Source: Antitrichia curtipendula (taxonomy: Eukaryota; Streptophyta; Bryopsida; Hypnales; Leucodontaceae). From it: a stretch of 64,000 nucleotides of DNA. Location of the stretch: NCBI GenBank assembly GCA_951230915.1, contig OX579637.1:18166001-18230000 (forward strand), written 5' to 3'. Below, piece after piece: positions 1 through 12,339 of this stretch (position 1 is the stretch's first letter; every line of letters begins with the position of its first letter). The notes under the pieces are model-generated. The model did not search any database, was not told the origin of the DNA, and saw only the letters and a program-made list of their open reading frames with translations. Both the position numbers and the translations under genes were made by a program.

Positions 1-1740
1 TAATACATAATGACTAATTTACTTTCAAATGAAAACAAGATTGTTAGGACATCCAAATGTCCTAGAGTGACTTTGGATATCCAACGTCCACAGATGTGAG
101 CCCTTGAACATCCTATGACATTTGTTTTGTTTTGCATTTTACAGAGGAAAAATCCTCTAACTCTTCAACCCTAACTTTGCCCATCCGCCAGAACTAACGG
201 TAGTGACTAGACAAACTGCTCGGCGTCCACTCCATCCAACAGTTATATTGTGTCCGTTTGATTTGACGGCCAAGACAAGGTGAACAATCTACCATCTGCT
301 AGATCCGACAAATGCAATTGGATGGACCATTTGGCATCCATCACATCAAACAACAATATTGCAACTGCTTAATCGAACGGCCAGGATGAGAAAGACAATC
401 TATCATCTATTAGGTCTCACGGCCACAACTAGGCAAAGTGTTTGGTGTTGGCTCTATCCAATAGTTGGGTAACGTTTGCCTAATTAAAAGGGAAGTATGA
501 TGGGCCCCTTCAAAATATTGGATGTCGTCCAGCCGTCCATCTACTTGATCGCCATAGAGTGCTTCATGATATACCATTGAAAAGGTATTGTAGAGAGCTT
601 TCCAATAAAATATCATGCATCCATTTTGGACTAAAATTGCAACGGTGGAAACCCTCCACAATTTGGGTGCCAATTAGTTGTCCATTCACTTGTTTGTCCA
701 TTAGTCTACCATTGAGTGCTTCATGACATCCATCAGAAAGATAATGTCAAGAGCTTTCTAATGGTGTATCATGTCACCCTTTTTTTTGTCCTACGCGGCT
801 AGAAAGCACTAGTATAAAATGGAGGGCAAAAAAGCCTTTAATAATTTTTAAAAAAATGTAAGAAAAAAGTGTCCAAAACTTGTCTAAAGTTTCAATTGGG
901 CTACCAATTTGCAATTAGGATAAGTGCCATATCGCCTATTCTGCGACGACTCTGGCAATAATTTGCCATGGTAGCTCGCCAAACTGCGATGCTTCTTCCA
1001 CCTACTTTGCTTCAACATCTCTAGCTTACAAATCATTCATTGCCTTGCATCTTGGACGAGAATCTGTTCATCACCGGATTGGCAGTAAGAATTCAAATAC
1101 CTATCACCCGCAACGCCTACAAGCCGTCAACTGCCAATCCCACTCTATTGCCTTCATCATCTCCACTCCTGCAATATAAATGCCTTCTCTGTTGTCCTCC
1201 CTCTCCACTTCTACTACGTTAATCATGTGTTATAGGCGATTGAGCTGTTGTTTGGAAGAATGCCTAGAATTGCTATGATTCCTCAAGTAATTGTATCAAA
1301 GGTACATTTGTGTATCTTTTGATTCCAACAACGTCTACTTGCAATGGAGGCTTTTCGCATTTGTGTCCACTTTGCAGATTTCTTGCTACGTCATGAGCTG
1401 TACATGGCTTGCAATAATATTAGGGTGTGCAAAGAGTAGTAGAGGTATTATTATCTTCCTTTGACTGTAATGAGTGCAATGAGTTCTAAGTTCCAGTGCT
1501 TTGTGATGTGTTTAATCTGTGAGTTTTCTCTCTAGCTATTCATCTTGTCCACAATCCCATGGTTTGAGAGAAGTTTGCCAAAGGTGGTGGTCAATCTTAC
1601 AATCCTTGTTGCAAATAATGTCGTGGTTTGAAGGTGGATTGCCAACAATGTTTGTGACTCTACAACACTAGTGTGTCAGTTGTTACATTCATATATTGTT
1701 CTGTTTGTTTTTGCACTGTGACTTGCAATTTTTTTTAGCT
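1..1740. other. No supported gene
   Basis: I see AT-rich sequence with only short open frames on both strands and no recognisable domain, tRNA or tandem array. It may be eroded transposon DNA, but I can assign it to no family. Confidence 0.5.
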
Positions 1741-2560
1741 ATGCGCAATTCAACTATAGATGAGGGCCTTGCTTCTCCACCAGCAAAGTATTTCAAAGAC
1801 TTATCCAAGGAACCTGCCTCTCCAACAACCAAAGATTTCTAAGATCTATCCACTATAAGGATAGATCAGGTCAAAATTGTAATGCACAACAAAAGTGCAT
1901 CAAAAGTTATCTGCAGTAGTTGCAGCAAGGGTGGAGCAAGCTACTGCTCGCAAGAAAGCACAAGCAGCTACCATACATCGTCGAGAATTGAAGAGGAAAA
2001 CGATATACCCAAAAGATTCAAAGGCTCGTCAAAGTGCATGGGCGGCATCATTTATTGCACAGTTCTTCTCCAACTCACAAAATGCAAGCACTGGACAACC
2101 CTTGTCATTTGGTTGAGCATTTGATTTGAAGTCAACATGTTCACAATTTGCCACCAAAGAAAATTGTTTGGATGCTATGTCTGCAGACGCAGTGCTTTTG
2201 GAGTGCAGACCTTCTTTTTAATCACAGAGAGAAAGCACTAGTAGTTGGCAATTTGAATCTGCAGATGCAACTCTTTATTCAAAGCGGTAGTTGTCAGCAG
2301 ACTTCATAGAGATCTTTGATGGAGAAGACAGACTAGAAACAGATGATGACTTCCACCAAATTCCTCCACTAAAGAAACCCAAGATCAACTACGATCGTTC
2401 TCGGAGGTTCCAAAATAAATGGGTAGCAAAATTAGTGTGGGCGGAATCAATTTGAGGGACTAATGGTCAAGTTTATCTTGTCAAATGTATAGTCTACTCA
2501 ACTTTGGAAAAGAAGCCAAAAATGGGATACACTTACAAAGCACGAGGGGAGGAAGGAGGT
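1741..2560 (+). pseudogene. Degraded zinc-finger-like ORF fragment, unrecognised
   Basis: Three short open stretches in different frames follow one another. The first opens with an ATG at 1,741, the second is a basic Ala/Lys/Arg-rich stretch around 1,895-2,116, and the third, around 2,380-2,540, contains RRFQNKWVAKLVWAES followed by a segment of the pattern GQVYLVKC. The last part resembles, from memory, the start of a plant zinc-finger module in which an RKFQ..WA..L.WAE segment precedes a Cys pair, but the second cysteine pair and histidines cannot be seen. Stops and frame changes make it non-functional. It lies just upstream of the DUF7869-type relic and may be part of that element or an unrelated neighbour, because the better copy at 44-48 kb shows no matching sequence here. 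Confidence 0.3.
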
Positions 2561-2589
2561 GTGAATGCTCATTTATCCACCTTTAATAT

Positions 2590-5212
2590 CATATTCATTA
2601 TTTTGGAAGACTGGGGACCTCCCAAAATAATGTTGGCCATTTCTAGACCAAATAATTGAAGTAGTGTTGAAGTAAATTTAAGTTGAGGGAAACTCAATTT
2701 TTTAGTTCTTAGCTGCAATTTCCATTAAAATGGGAGTTTCAAGTAATTGGAGTATCTCTTACAAATTATTGGTGCAAATGATAATAGTGATTTCCTATAT
2801 TAATGCGTATTGCATCCCTCATTGAACACCAAGTCATGAATTGACTGGTTGGTTGTTAGAGGCTATTTATTTCATTCATGTGGTTTGGGTTAGATTTTCA
2901 TTGAAGTCATATGAGCGGCTATAAGATATATACCTGACTTGGTGCTACTCAATGAGCTTTGCAAGTAGGAAAGTTATAACAATCAACTGGACCCATTTTT
3001 GAAACTTTGACAAGTACTTAATGCATTAATAAAATAAAAAGTAGTCTTATCTACTACCATTTTCTTCCACTTGTATTCTATTTTCAAAAGAATTTATAAA
3101 GTGAATAAATAAATAAAATGACACCAACTTAAACAATATTAATGTATAATACAATAATAAATATATTAAATACTATATATAAGTGCACTTGCTGCGCAAG
3201 GTACTTTATACAATTTATAAAATTAATTCCAAAACAAATCTATAAAATCCATTCATAATATTCCAATCTATAGCATCTACGGATTTACTCTACAATACAA
3301 GATATAAAATCATCTATAATTAAACAAAACCAAAACCAAATCCTGAATAAAGCATCAAAAACAAACTATCAAATGTAACTTTTATTACTATAAAGTATCT
3401 CCATAGTACCTCATACATATTTAATAAAATTATAAAAAGCCAAACTTCCATTGATAATATCAATTTGAGCCAATGAAATTTTGAAGATACACTCTACTAT
3501 ATCTTTTTTGACTTTAGGCTTCTATGCTATGACGTGATAATTAGTTTCCTCCCAAACTAGATTTTGGATCTCATCTATTTTCCAATGCAATCCTTTGGTA
3601 GAATTCCATCCAATATAAAATTCTTGAACATTTTGCTCTTGTGGCATAGGTCAATAGTATAGAATCAACACATAGTTAGGATGATCTAGGTTAGTAAAAG
3701 GATCTAGCACGGCTCTAACAATCAATATAGGCTTTGTATCATCATCAACTGATTGAAAGACAACAAAATACCCTTTAAAAACATTATGCGCTACCTAAAA
3801 AGATGGCAATGGGAACTTGCAAAGTTGTTCTAGGAAGGGATCATTTTCAGCAAACTCTTCACAAATATCACCATCTTCATCAAAATCGTCCTCTTTTTAT
3901 GTTTCAATTTGAGAAGAAGGCTAGGAGCCATCCTTTATAGCTACAAACAATTCAATTGGCTCCTTCAAGGTTGCATTTACAGCCCACTTATAGAATATCA
4001 AATGCTCAAACCGTCTCTTATATTCCCCACTTCCGTCTTCATTGCATAATGCCTCCAAATATTTTATGAACCCAAATAATATTTTATAAGTATCATCTAC
4101 GCTTTGCATAGAAGGAGGATAACATGCATCAACTTCTTACAAGGTTATAGACTCTGAAGTCTTTTGGAATCCTATCACTACAATTTGATTCTCCGACCAT
4201 TCTTCTTTTAGAAACCAATCACTATCCATGCAATAGTACTAGTACTTCATGATTAGGGACCCCCCTTTAATTTAGATAAAACTTGAATTACTGCGCCTTT
4301 CTATAGCCAACAAGTGCATCCTTCCCTTTTAAAATCAAGATTTTATGAAGGCTTTGAAATTTGGTTCTTCTTCAACTAGGTGAAGAAAAATAGGCATTGA
4401 ATCCACATCTATAAAGGCTCCATGAAGGCTTGATGAGGGATGGAATGGTACATAAGTTTTCTATTTTTAATTGCATACTCCATATTCCAAACTAAGCATT
4501 GATTTTGTCATGCATGTGGCCGACCAACATCAAACTAACAATAACCTCCCAAATGATCTTTGTAGCAATGATAAGGTACCAAAATGCAAGTACAAATCTA
4601 ATTTTTTTTTTTTTGTAACATAGTCCATTTCAACATTCAAAATTAGAGGAGGAAGAGTTGTCAAAATTGCGACTTTAGGCGCTTGTCATAGCAGATCCTC
4701 ATCCAACAAACAATTTCCAAGAAGAATACATACTTTATGGGCTATTTGAAGTCCCATAGAAGCTTTGCAAACAATACTATCATGTAGTTCAAGTCACGAA
4801 GGAAGATATGAAGACCATAATGCATGTAAAACACATCACTATACTAATGAGCAATCATACCTATCAGCAAAACATGCAGCTTCGTGAGTCTATTAAATTG
4901 TGCCCAAATCTATCAAGATGCTCCTGAGCTGTAGCCAAATGTTTGTCTAACAGATGGGTTCATTTTGATTGTAATTCAACATTGGCAGTCCTCATCAAAG
5001 TATGAAGTAATTTACATTTAAAACAACACAGAAAATCATTTCCATGCTTCTTGGACCTATATTCAAAGAAGATCAATTTTCTAATTGTGTTGATATTAGA
5101 AGCTAATACTTCTTTAAACCCAAACACTACGTTCATTGCATTGACCTTGGGAATAGTCTCCTTCCATTTAAATGTGGTCGGCAAAAACAAAAGACACCAC
5201 CTTAATTGGAAG
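2590..5212 (-). pseudogene. DUF7869-type transposase-like element, degraded copy 1
   Basis: On the minus strand this region encodes fragments collinear with the better-preserved protein at 45.1-47.9 kb. A block at about 5,195-4,960 reads FLPTTFKWKE and then an N-x-AFG-like segment, matching ILPASFQWKD and NETNAAFGLKG of the other copy. A block at 4,109-3,921 (YKRRFEHLIFYKWAVNA) matches the segment before the acidic linker. The C-terminal block near 3,830-3,490 (GYFVVFQS) matches GYFVAVRP. Non-coding sequence downstream of the reading frame (2,590-2,960) is also shared, including a CCTCCCAAAATAAT stretch and the small tRNA-like hairpin. Many stops and frameshifts make it clearly dead. Its 5' coding half is missing because the long inverted-repeat element begins at about 5,212. 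Confidence 0.7.
2827..2944. repeat. tRNA-like hairpin unit, copy 1
   Basis: CACCAAGTCATG at the left end and TGACTTGGTG at the right end form inverted termini around ~100 bp. The interior resembles a tRNA-derived SINE head: TGACTGGTTGGTTGTTAGAGG is A-box-like, while the B box is badly eroded here. The unit recurs at 44,528-44,643 in the same place relative to the neighbouring DUF7869-type reading frame, so it travelled with that element and did not insert independently. Confidence 0.5.
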
Positions 5213-6165
5213 AGTACTCCTATACTAGTTGTAGTGCAAGATCCATAATGACTGTACAAAGATCAAAGACTAGAAAGTCGCTGTCATAACAATATGAACT
5301 AACTCTTTCTAGAATTCAAATACTTATTGATGAATGTAGTTCAATTCAATGCGAGTTGAATGTTTTGTCCAAGGTGTATGCCTTCCACTGATGGTGCGCT
5401 TTTGTATTGGGCTTTTAAACAATGAAGTACTTGAAGTTTGAGTCAATAAAAGATCAAGGAAAATGTAACCAATGCATTAAATATTTTTCAAAATTAATGT
5501 ACTTGTCACATTTGTTCCTTTTGTCAATTTCTTCTCAAATTGTTTAAGTGTAACCATATTCAAATACAATATTTTAGTACTTCTCACAATCTCACATACT
5601 TCTATTTAATAATTCTCACATACTTCTTTCTAGTACTTTTGAATACATCTCACATACTTCGATTTCAACATACTATTGTGACTACATTTAGAGGTTCAAC
5701 TTGCATTGAAATGAATTGAAAAAATCCTAAAATTAAGACTATTGGGCATTCAAAGGTTCAACTCAAACCAAGTTGAATAGAGGGTTCTAATAATATTATA
5801 GTAATAACCCTTCTACTACTAAAATACAAGACAATTATTCTACATATTAGGCCTTTAGCCATTCAATTCAAATTGAGTCAAATGTCAAGATATGATGAAG
5901 TGACAAATAAAAGTTTTAAGCCATTCAACTTGACTCGAGTTAAAAACAAGTTAGAATAAAGTTTTTGAATAGAGTCTTCAACTATTCAACTTGACTTGAG
6001 TAAAATTAGAGTTACAATGAAAAGGTAGGTGGAAGATTTCAACCCTTCAACTCAACTGGAGTTAAATGCCAAGTGGTAGATTTCTAAATCTTCAACCATT
6101 CAACTCAACTTGAATTGAATGACTGTTGCTATTGATATTTATCAAGCCATATTGATTGGCTTCAT
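5212..6165 (+). repeat. Left arm of the long inverted repeat
   Basis: This arm is the reverse complement of the segment ending at 9,735. Both contain a series of phrases such as CAACTTGAATTGAATGAC and TCACATACTTCTATTTAATA in inverted order. Near-identity over about 950 bp implies a recent origin or ongoing homogenisation. Confidence 0.8.
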
Positions 6166-6691
6166 TTGTTCATCAGGAAATTGGACATTTCGTAAGTGGT
6201 ATTGGTTTGTCATGATTATGTCCATTCAAATCGGATCCAGTTAAATTGCAAGATTCAAACTTCATTGCAATTGACTTTTCTTGGTTATGTCTATTCAATT
6301 TAGATCAAGTTAAATTGCAAGATTTAAACATCATTGCAACTGATTTTTCATAGTGGAGAGGCATTGCTATTTAACAATCTTGAAAATTTGCGGCAATAAT
6401 ATTGGGAACTTTTGCAAACGCACTATGAATTTCAAAAATGAAACAACAATACAAAGGATTGCAAAATTGAAGTTAATCTCATCAATTATCAATGCATCTA
6501 AAAGTAAAATCTCATAAGCAGCACAAATCTAAAAACTTGGACTCTACTCACAAATCAAAGCTTGCATCCCATAGTGATTCCAAGAATGTCATATGTCCTA
6601 ACCTTGAAACTCTATACTAGATCCCAAGAGAAACAAAAATTTAGAAATAAATCTAAATCCTTCAATACATACTTAGGAAGTTAGCAATATC

Positions 6692-8195
6692 TTACCACAA
6701 AGCATTGAGAATTTGGCGCCCTCCAACAGAACTCCTCAACCTTGAGCAATAAAAGCGTGAACAACACGATGTATAAACATGGAGGTGTAGAACAGAGTGT
6801 GTAGAAACACAAGAGGAAATAAAAAAGAGACAGCTTAAGTAACAAAGGCTAAAAAATATAGAGATGCATACATACACGCACATGAACAGACACTCACATA
6901 AACACAAGAAGTGATGAAAGAGAATCTTTTCAACCGCACATTAAGATTTATAGACAATTAGGCGAGAAGGATACCATGCCAATTGCAATGAAGAATTTCA
7001 GGTTCTCAATCTTCATCCATGAAGTTATAGTAGGCTTCCCATTTTTTGGAAGATTTTTCTTACAACTATAGAGATAAAAAAGACTGAAAATTTATGAGAC
7101 AACAATTGATTCCCTTACAAAATTTGGATTCAACATTGTTGTACAGATGCCTCTTTTTGTTGTACAAACTTAAAAATTGTAAAAATTAAAAAAATAATTT
7201 ATTTCCTAATATATTCCACATTATATAAAAATACACAAACAATGAACTCTTTGATTTCCAAAACTGCATACTAGTCATAAACATTTGAAGAAAAAACTCC
7301 TACTTTTAGGAATGTATTGTATATTAAATTAGTATTTTTTAAGTTATAATTAGATCCAATGCAACTTATGAATGCTGTAAGAAAATAAAAATATGGCATG
7401 CATGTGCACAAATAAGCTAAATATAGATTGTCAAAATAATTCTAAAATCTCTATATAACAATGCAAATTCATCAAATTTAATTGATTCAAATTAAGACTT
7501 CAAATTAGTTTATATTTTTATGAAATAAATGAAAGCCATGTGGAATTTTTTTTTTTAATTTATCATTTTTAACTTACAATCACATCCAATCTAACTTTAA
7601 AAGTACCATAAAAAAATTAAAAAAATATGGCAATGCATATGTACATATACGCCATAGATTCTTAAATTAGTCATATGACCTATACATCACATGCAATTTT
7701 GTTATATTCCATATTTGATTTTGTTTATATTTTATGGCATAAATAAATGCTAGTTGGCTACAATATTTTAAATTTGGCGTTTTGTAAACTGAAATTGGAC
7801 CTAATCCAATTTATGGGTATTGTAAAAAAAAATTTAAAATTTGCATGCAATTGCGCAAATAGGCCAAATATGGTATTTTAAAATTAACTATTAAATCTAT
7901 ATATAATAATGTAAATTCATTAATATATTCAAGTTTGAATTTTGATTTAGTTTATATGTTCATGACATGAATGAACTATGAATGGGTAAGGTATTTTAGA
8001 TTTAGAACTTGTGTATTACAAATAGACTCATTTTAATTTATAAATATCATGAAATAATTAAAATTTTTACAATGCATGCAGATAAATAGGCTTTATCCTA
8101 GGTTATTAAAATAATTTTAATATCCAATCACTTTCAGTTTTGTATTTTTGTTATAAATTAATGTGATAAATAATAGATGATTAGGATGACTTTTT
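6692..8195. repeat. AT-rich core with ~220-bp divergent tandem repeats
   Basis: From about 7,320 onward four diverged units follow each other. Each has a LOW-GC phrase ending in ATGGCATGCATG or a variant (near 7,393, 7,621, 7,835 and 8,065), then AAATAGGCCAAAT-like and TTTATATTTTTATG-like phrases. Spacing is about 214-230 bp. I see no coding potential in the core; the open frames are short and of simple composition. Confidence 0.55.
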
Positions 8196-8356
8196 AAATT
8201 TTACAAACATAGAAGAGGAGGTGCTTACATAAATCTCTACTTTTTATAAATCAAATAATGTATATCCAACTTTTATTAAATTTTACAAACATAGAAGAGG
8301 AGGTGCTTACATAAATCTCTACTTTCTATAAATCAAATAATGTATATCCAACTTTT
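8196..8356. repeat. 82-bp direct duplication
   Basis: Two adjacent copies begin with AAATTTTACAAACATAGAAG and differ at only a few positions, so this is a recent tandem duplication inside the element core. Confidence 0.85.
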
Positions 8357-8722
8357 ACAATAATTATGCAATGTTTCTATTACACAACATTCTTTTTTTC
8401 TTCTAAAAATAAATAATAGGAATTTTTTAAAAACTTTCTATACATGAAAAAACTATTTTGCACACATATGATTTTATTAGTTCAAACAAGCAAAAGGAAG
8501 TTTATATATAACTATAATTTCATTAAGTTTTATAAGTTTATAGATGAATATTTAGCCATTGTAATTGCAATATGCAATTTCTTTTGTGCAAGTTGTACTA
8601 AAATTCTATTTCTTTTTAATAAAGTGATTGATAAATTGTTAGTTGAATTCAAATTTTAAATACAATTTGGAAATAATTTAATGGAAGAACCAACTTGATA
8701 TAGGAGTAATCCTCCTATTACT

Positions 8723-9735
8723 ATGAAGCCAATCAATATGGCTTGATAAATATCAATAGCAACAGTCATTCAATTCAAGTTGAGTTGAATGGTTGAAGAT
8801 TTAGAAATCTACCACTTGGCATTTAACTCCAGTTGAGTTGAAGGGTTGAAATCTTCCACCTACCTTTTCATTGTAACTCTAATTTTACTCAAGTCAAGTT
8901 GAATAGTTGAAGACTCTATTCAAAAACTTTATTCTAACTTGTTTTTAACTCGAGTCAAGTTGAATGGCTTAAAACTTTTATTTGTCACTTCATCATATCT
9001 TGACATTTGACTCAATTTGAATTGAATGGCTAAAGGCCTAATATGTAGAATAATTGTCTTGTATTTTAGTAGTAGAAGGGTTATTACTATAATATTATTA
9101 GAACCCTCTATTCAACTTGGTTTGAGTTGAACCTTTGAATGCCCAATAGTCTTAATTTTAGGATTTTTTCAATTCATTTCAATGCAAGTTGAACCTCTAA
9201 ATGTAGTCACAATAGTATGTTGAAATCGAAGTATGTGAGATGTATTCAAAAGTACTAGAAAGAAGTATGTGAGAATTATTAAATAGAAGTATGTGAGATG
9301 TATTCAAAAGTACTAGAAAGAAGTATGTGAGAATTATTAAATAGAAGTATGTGAGATTGTGAGAAGTACTAAAATATTGTATTTGAATATGGTTACACTT
9401 AAACAATTTGAGAAGAAATTGACAAAAGGAACAAATGTGACAAGTACATTAATTTTGAAAAATATTTAATGCATTGGGTACATTTTCCTTGATCTTTTAT
9501 TGACTCAAACTTCAAGTACTTCATTGTTTAAAAGCCCAATACAAAAGCACACCATCAGTGGAAGGCATACACCTTGGACAATACATTCAACTCGCATTGA
9601 ATTGAACTACATTCATCAATAAGTATTTGAATTCTAGAAAGAGTTAGTTCATATTGTTATGACGGCGACTTTGTAGTCTTTGATCTTTGTACAATCATTA
9701 TGGATCTTGCACTACAACTAGTATAGGGATACTCC
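8723..9735 (-). repeat. Right arm of the long inverted repeat
   Basis: This is the inverted partner of 5,212-6,165. It is about 60 bp longer because a 58-bp unit beginning GAAGTATGTGAGATGTATTC is present twice in tandem (9,228-9,285 and 9,286-9,343), whereas the left arm has one copy. Confidence 0.8.
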
Positions 9736-10270
9736 TTTATTGAGGGGGAGATTGAAAACAAACCTAAGGAAATTGTCAACAATTTGCTAAGGAAATTGTC
9801 AACATTCCTAATCTTGCCACAATGATACATCAAATTGCTATTAAATTGAAAGATTACTCCAAGCTTAATGTATGAAGCACCTTTGAATCTACTATGATTT
9901 GAAATTGGATTTCTTGTTAGCTCTTGCTTTATTTAATTATTGGATCTCCTTTTTGAAGATGGACTTATATTTATTTTTGCATTATTTTCAAATTGCTTCA
10001 ATTGAAGATTGTAAATGGCAGGGTATTTATTGGTTGGATAAAGGAATCCAGTCCTTTATATACATGTGTTGCAATTTTGGAGGAGGTCACTCTTTTCACC
10101 ATGTCTAGGGTCTCTAAAAAGTGACTCAATGTTATTTTGTACTTAAAATGAGATTCTAAACATCTATGAAGAATAGAAATCTAGGAGTAAGATCAAACAA
10201 GTCATCAACTTATCCAAGCTACAGTCAAACATTGTTCCTTGTTGTTGTAGATTTGAAGGCAATTTACTTT

Positions 10271-10740
10271 TTGCCTAATTGCTCTATATTTGTTTAGGAA
10301 TTATGAAATAAAGCATTCACTATAGTATAGAGCTCAAGGAAATAGTCAACTATTGAATTAATGTAGGGCTATTTTTTCTAAAGTCCAAAAATGCCCTCTA
10401 TCATTTTAATAAAGACTCTTACACAACATTGATGTGCAAAATATATCTAGAAGGGTAACCTTCTTGAAATTGACTAATAAAAATGAAGAGCTCTTCTTTA
10501 AAAATTTAGATAAGTTGTTTAATGGTTTTAGCATTAGATTCATTTGTGCAAATTCCAATATAGTAGGCAAGAACCCACTACAACACATTTTGATCAACTT
10601 AGACACAATCATTCTACTGGAGTCATAGACTTATAAGGGAGCTAGCCTACATGACACATTTTTCCTTGACACCAATACCTTGGTTCTTTGGATTCAACAT
10701 CTTCATACTGATCATGACCAAGGATTGCAATCATTATCAA
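10271..10740 (+). pseudogene. Relic of the FCP1-like phosphatase module
   Basis: Stop-ridden plus-strand sequence aligns phrase by phrase with the FCP1-like protein at 61.9-62.9 kb. LPNCSIFV matches CPNCAEFL, KAFTIV-SSRK matches KVTVWSSMKK, NKDSYTTLMCKI matches GQDSCKTIKCRD, NEELFFKNLDKLFNGF matches NKELFLKNLDFLFAGF, and LHDTFFLDTNTLVLWIQHLH matches the DRDTFLLAVLLPWFQQLH segment. Order and spacing are kept, but stops interrupt nearly every block and there are frame changes, so it cannot be functional. It shows that the phosphatase gene belongs to a dispersed family. Confidence 0.65.
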
Positions 10741-11298
10741 GTAATGGTGTCACTAGACTTTGAGTGCTTTGAAATGATTTGAATTACTAAAATTATAAAA
10801 AGCTCATGTAACTGAAGGTTTTGTAAGTCCTCTAATATTACATAGAATCATACCACCTACTTGTATTTGGTCAAGGTTGGATCAAACTATTTAATAGTTA
10901 GATTCTCTTTATCGAAGTTCATATGTATTTTTGCTCACCACGACCTAAAGTTTATATAACATAATCTTCTTAGTAAGTTCTAGTTTTCACTTGTCAACAC
11001 AATTTAGAGTTTGCTATTGTACTAGTACGTTGAAGTAAATGGATTGTGCCATTTTTCAAATAGAGTTCAAGTCTAACTGTATATTGAGTAGATTTATTTA
11101 TAGCCATGTTTGAACATAATAATTTGGTTACAGTTATTGTATTAGGTCTTTTGTAATAGATTGGTAGATGTTTTCTAAGTGGAACTCCTTTCTAACGTTG
11201 CACACTTTTACTTCTCTAAAACTAAAATTTGACCTTCTATATGTAGTGCCTTTAGATTTTTCTATGATCTATAGTCAATATGCAATCTTTAGTAGAAG

Positions 11299-11450
11299 AA
11301 GTTTTTTTGCTCCTCAGCTACAACTTAATCAACAGTGGACTTCTCTACCAGGTCAATGGAGGATGGTGTGGTGGACAATCTCTTACATGAACAATCACAT
11401 TTGTTGGCTAGATATTCTCCCTTTTTCCTTTGTAATCTAGACCCTTCTTT
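11299..11450 (+). pseudogene. Relic of the ORF found downstream of the FCP1-like gene
   Basis: The frame FFCSSATT-stop-STVDFS, then RSMEDGVVDN, matches FLCSAPTVNSTMDFS and KQIEDGVVNS in the ORF at 63,225-63,875. It lies about 0.6 kb downstream of the phosphatase relic, as in the better-preserved locus, so the two relics form one duplicated unit. Confidence 0.6.
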
Positions 11451-11877
11451 GGCTTACAAACATCTTTGTCTGCCTCTAACAAAGTGCCATAAAGGAGGTT
11501 GCAAAAGGACATCAAATGTCCAATCTCCACACTAAGGATACGTAAAATGTATTTTATTTTATTTTTGTATACTATACACATTTTCGATTGTTTTCAAGTT
11601 GCTAACAAATACTTACGTCCTTTTTTTTGGTTTGTACAATCTATCAAGCCCTCTAGTAAGTCAATCATTTTTTTCATTGCATGATGCTAGGTGGATTCCA
11701 ATGCTCAAGTCTATGGTTTTGATGGAGTCATGTAAAATGCTTGTGGATGTTCATCTATATCCTTCTTCACTTTCAAGCCTTCATACATTGTTTGGAGCAA
11801 TGCAAATGACCCAAGACATATATTAAAGTACTATCTACTAGTACCTACTTGAATTTTGGATGCATGGGACCTGAAAT

Positions 11878-11901
11878 CAATATATATATATATATATATA
11901 A
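11878..11901. repeat. TA dinucleotide microsatellite
   Basis: An uninterrupted run of about ten to eleven TA units. Confidence 0.9.
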
Positions 11902-12339
11902 AGAGGTTGGAGATGCTCTATCAATAAAAGAAGATTGATAACAAATACTATAGAGGACCTAAGATATAGAAGCCATTGATAAAGCTAAGGAGTAAATTGT
12001 ACTTATGATATTTATTCATGTATATTATAGACATACTAACTTTTGGTAAGCAATAGCGTTATATAGAAATCTCATTTCACAGTGCATAGATCCAATATGT
12101 GTACATTGATGACTATTTTCTATAAATGCAAAGTATTTCAGAATTATTGCATGGTATTTGGAAATTTTGCAACTACATATGTGCTTTGTGTGTCATTGAA
12201 TTGCTTATTTTGCAATTATCAATAACATATTCTCTTGACTTTATAGTTTCTAGTGCTTCTTAAAACTCCCATTTCACTAGAAAACTCCCATTTTAATGAA
12301 TATGATATTCCTTGGTAAATTCATGAACACAACCAAGTT

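Larger units (their letters stand above)
5212..9735. mobile_element. Long-inverted-repeat (foldback-like) element, non-autonomous
   Basis: The two ends are near-identical inverted copies about 1 kb long (arms annotated separately) around an AT-rich 2.5-kb core without any coding region. The outer ends pair CTATACTAGTTGTAGTGC on the left with its complement on the right, and the inner ends both stop at GGCTTCAT. The element interrupts the DUF7869-type relic on its left. I found no convincing target-site duplication at the outer edges. Such long inverted arms are typical of foldback or large-TIR DNA elements. An inverted duplication without transposition is the alternative. Confidence 0.7.

Noticed and set aside
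9736..9760. GAGGGGGAGATTG as a Ty1/copia polypurine tract
   Set aside because: No adjacent LTR starting TG, no reverse transcriptase or integrase coding sequence and no matching second LTR were seen.
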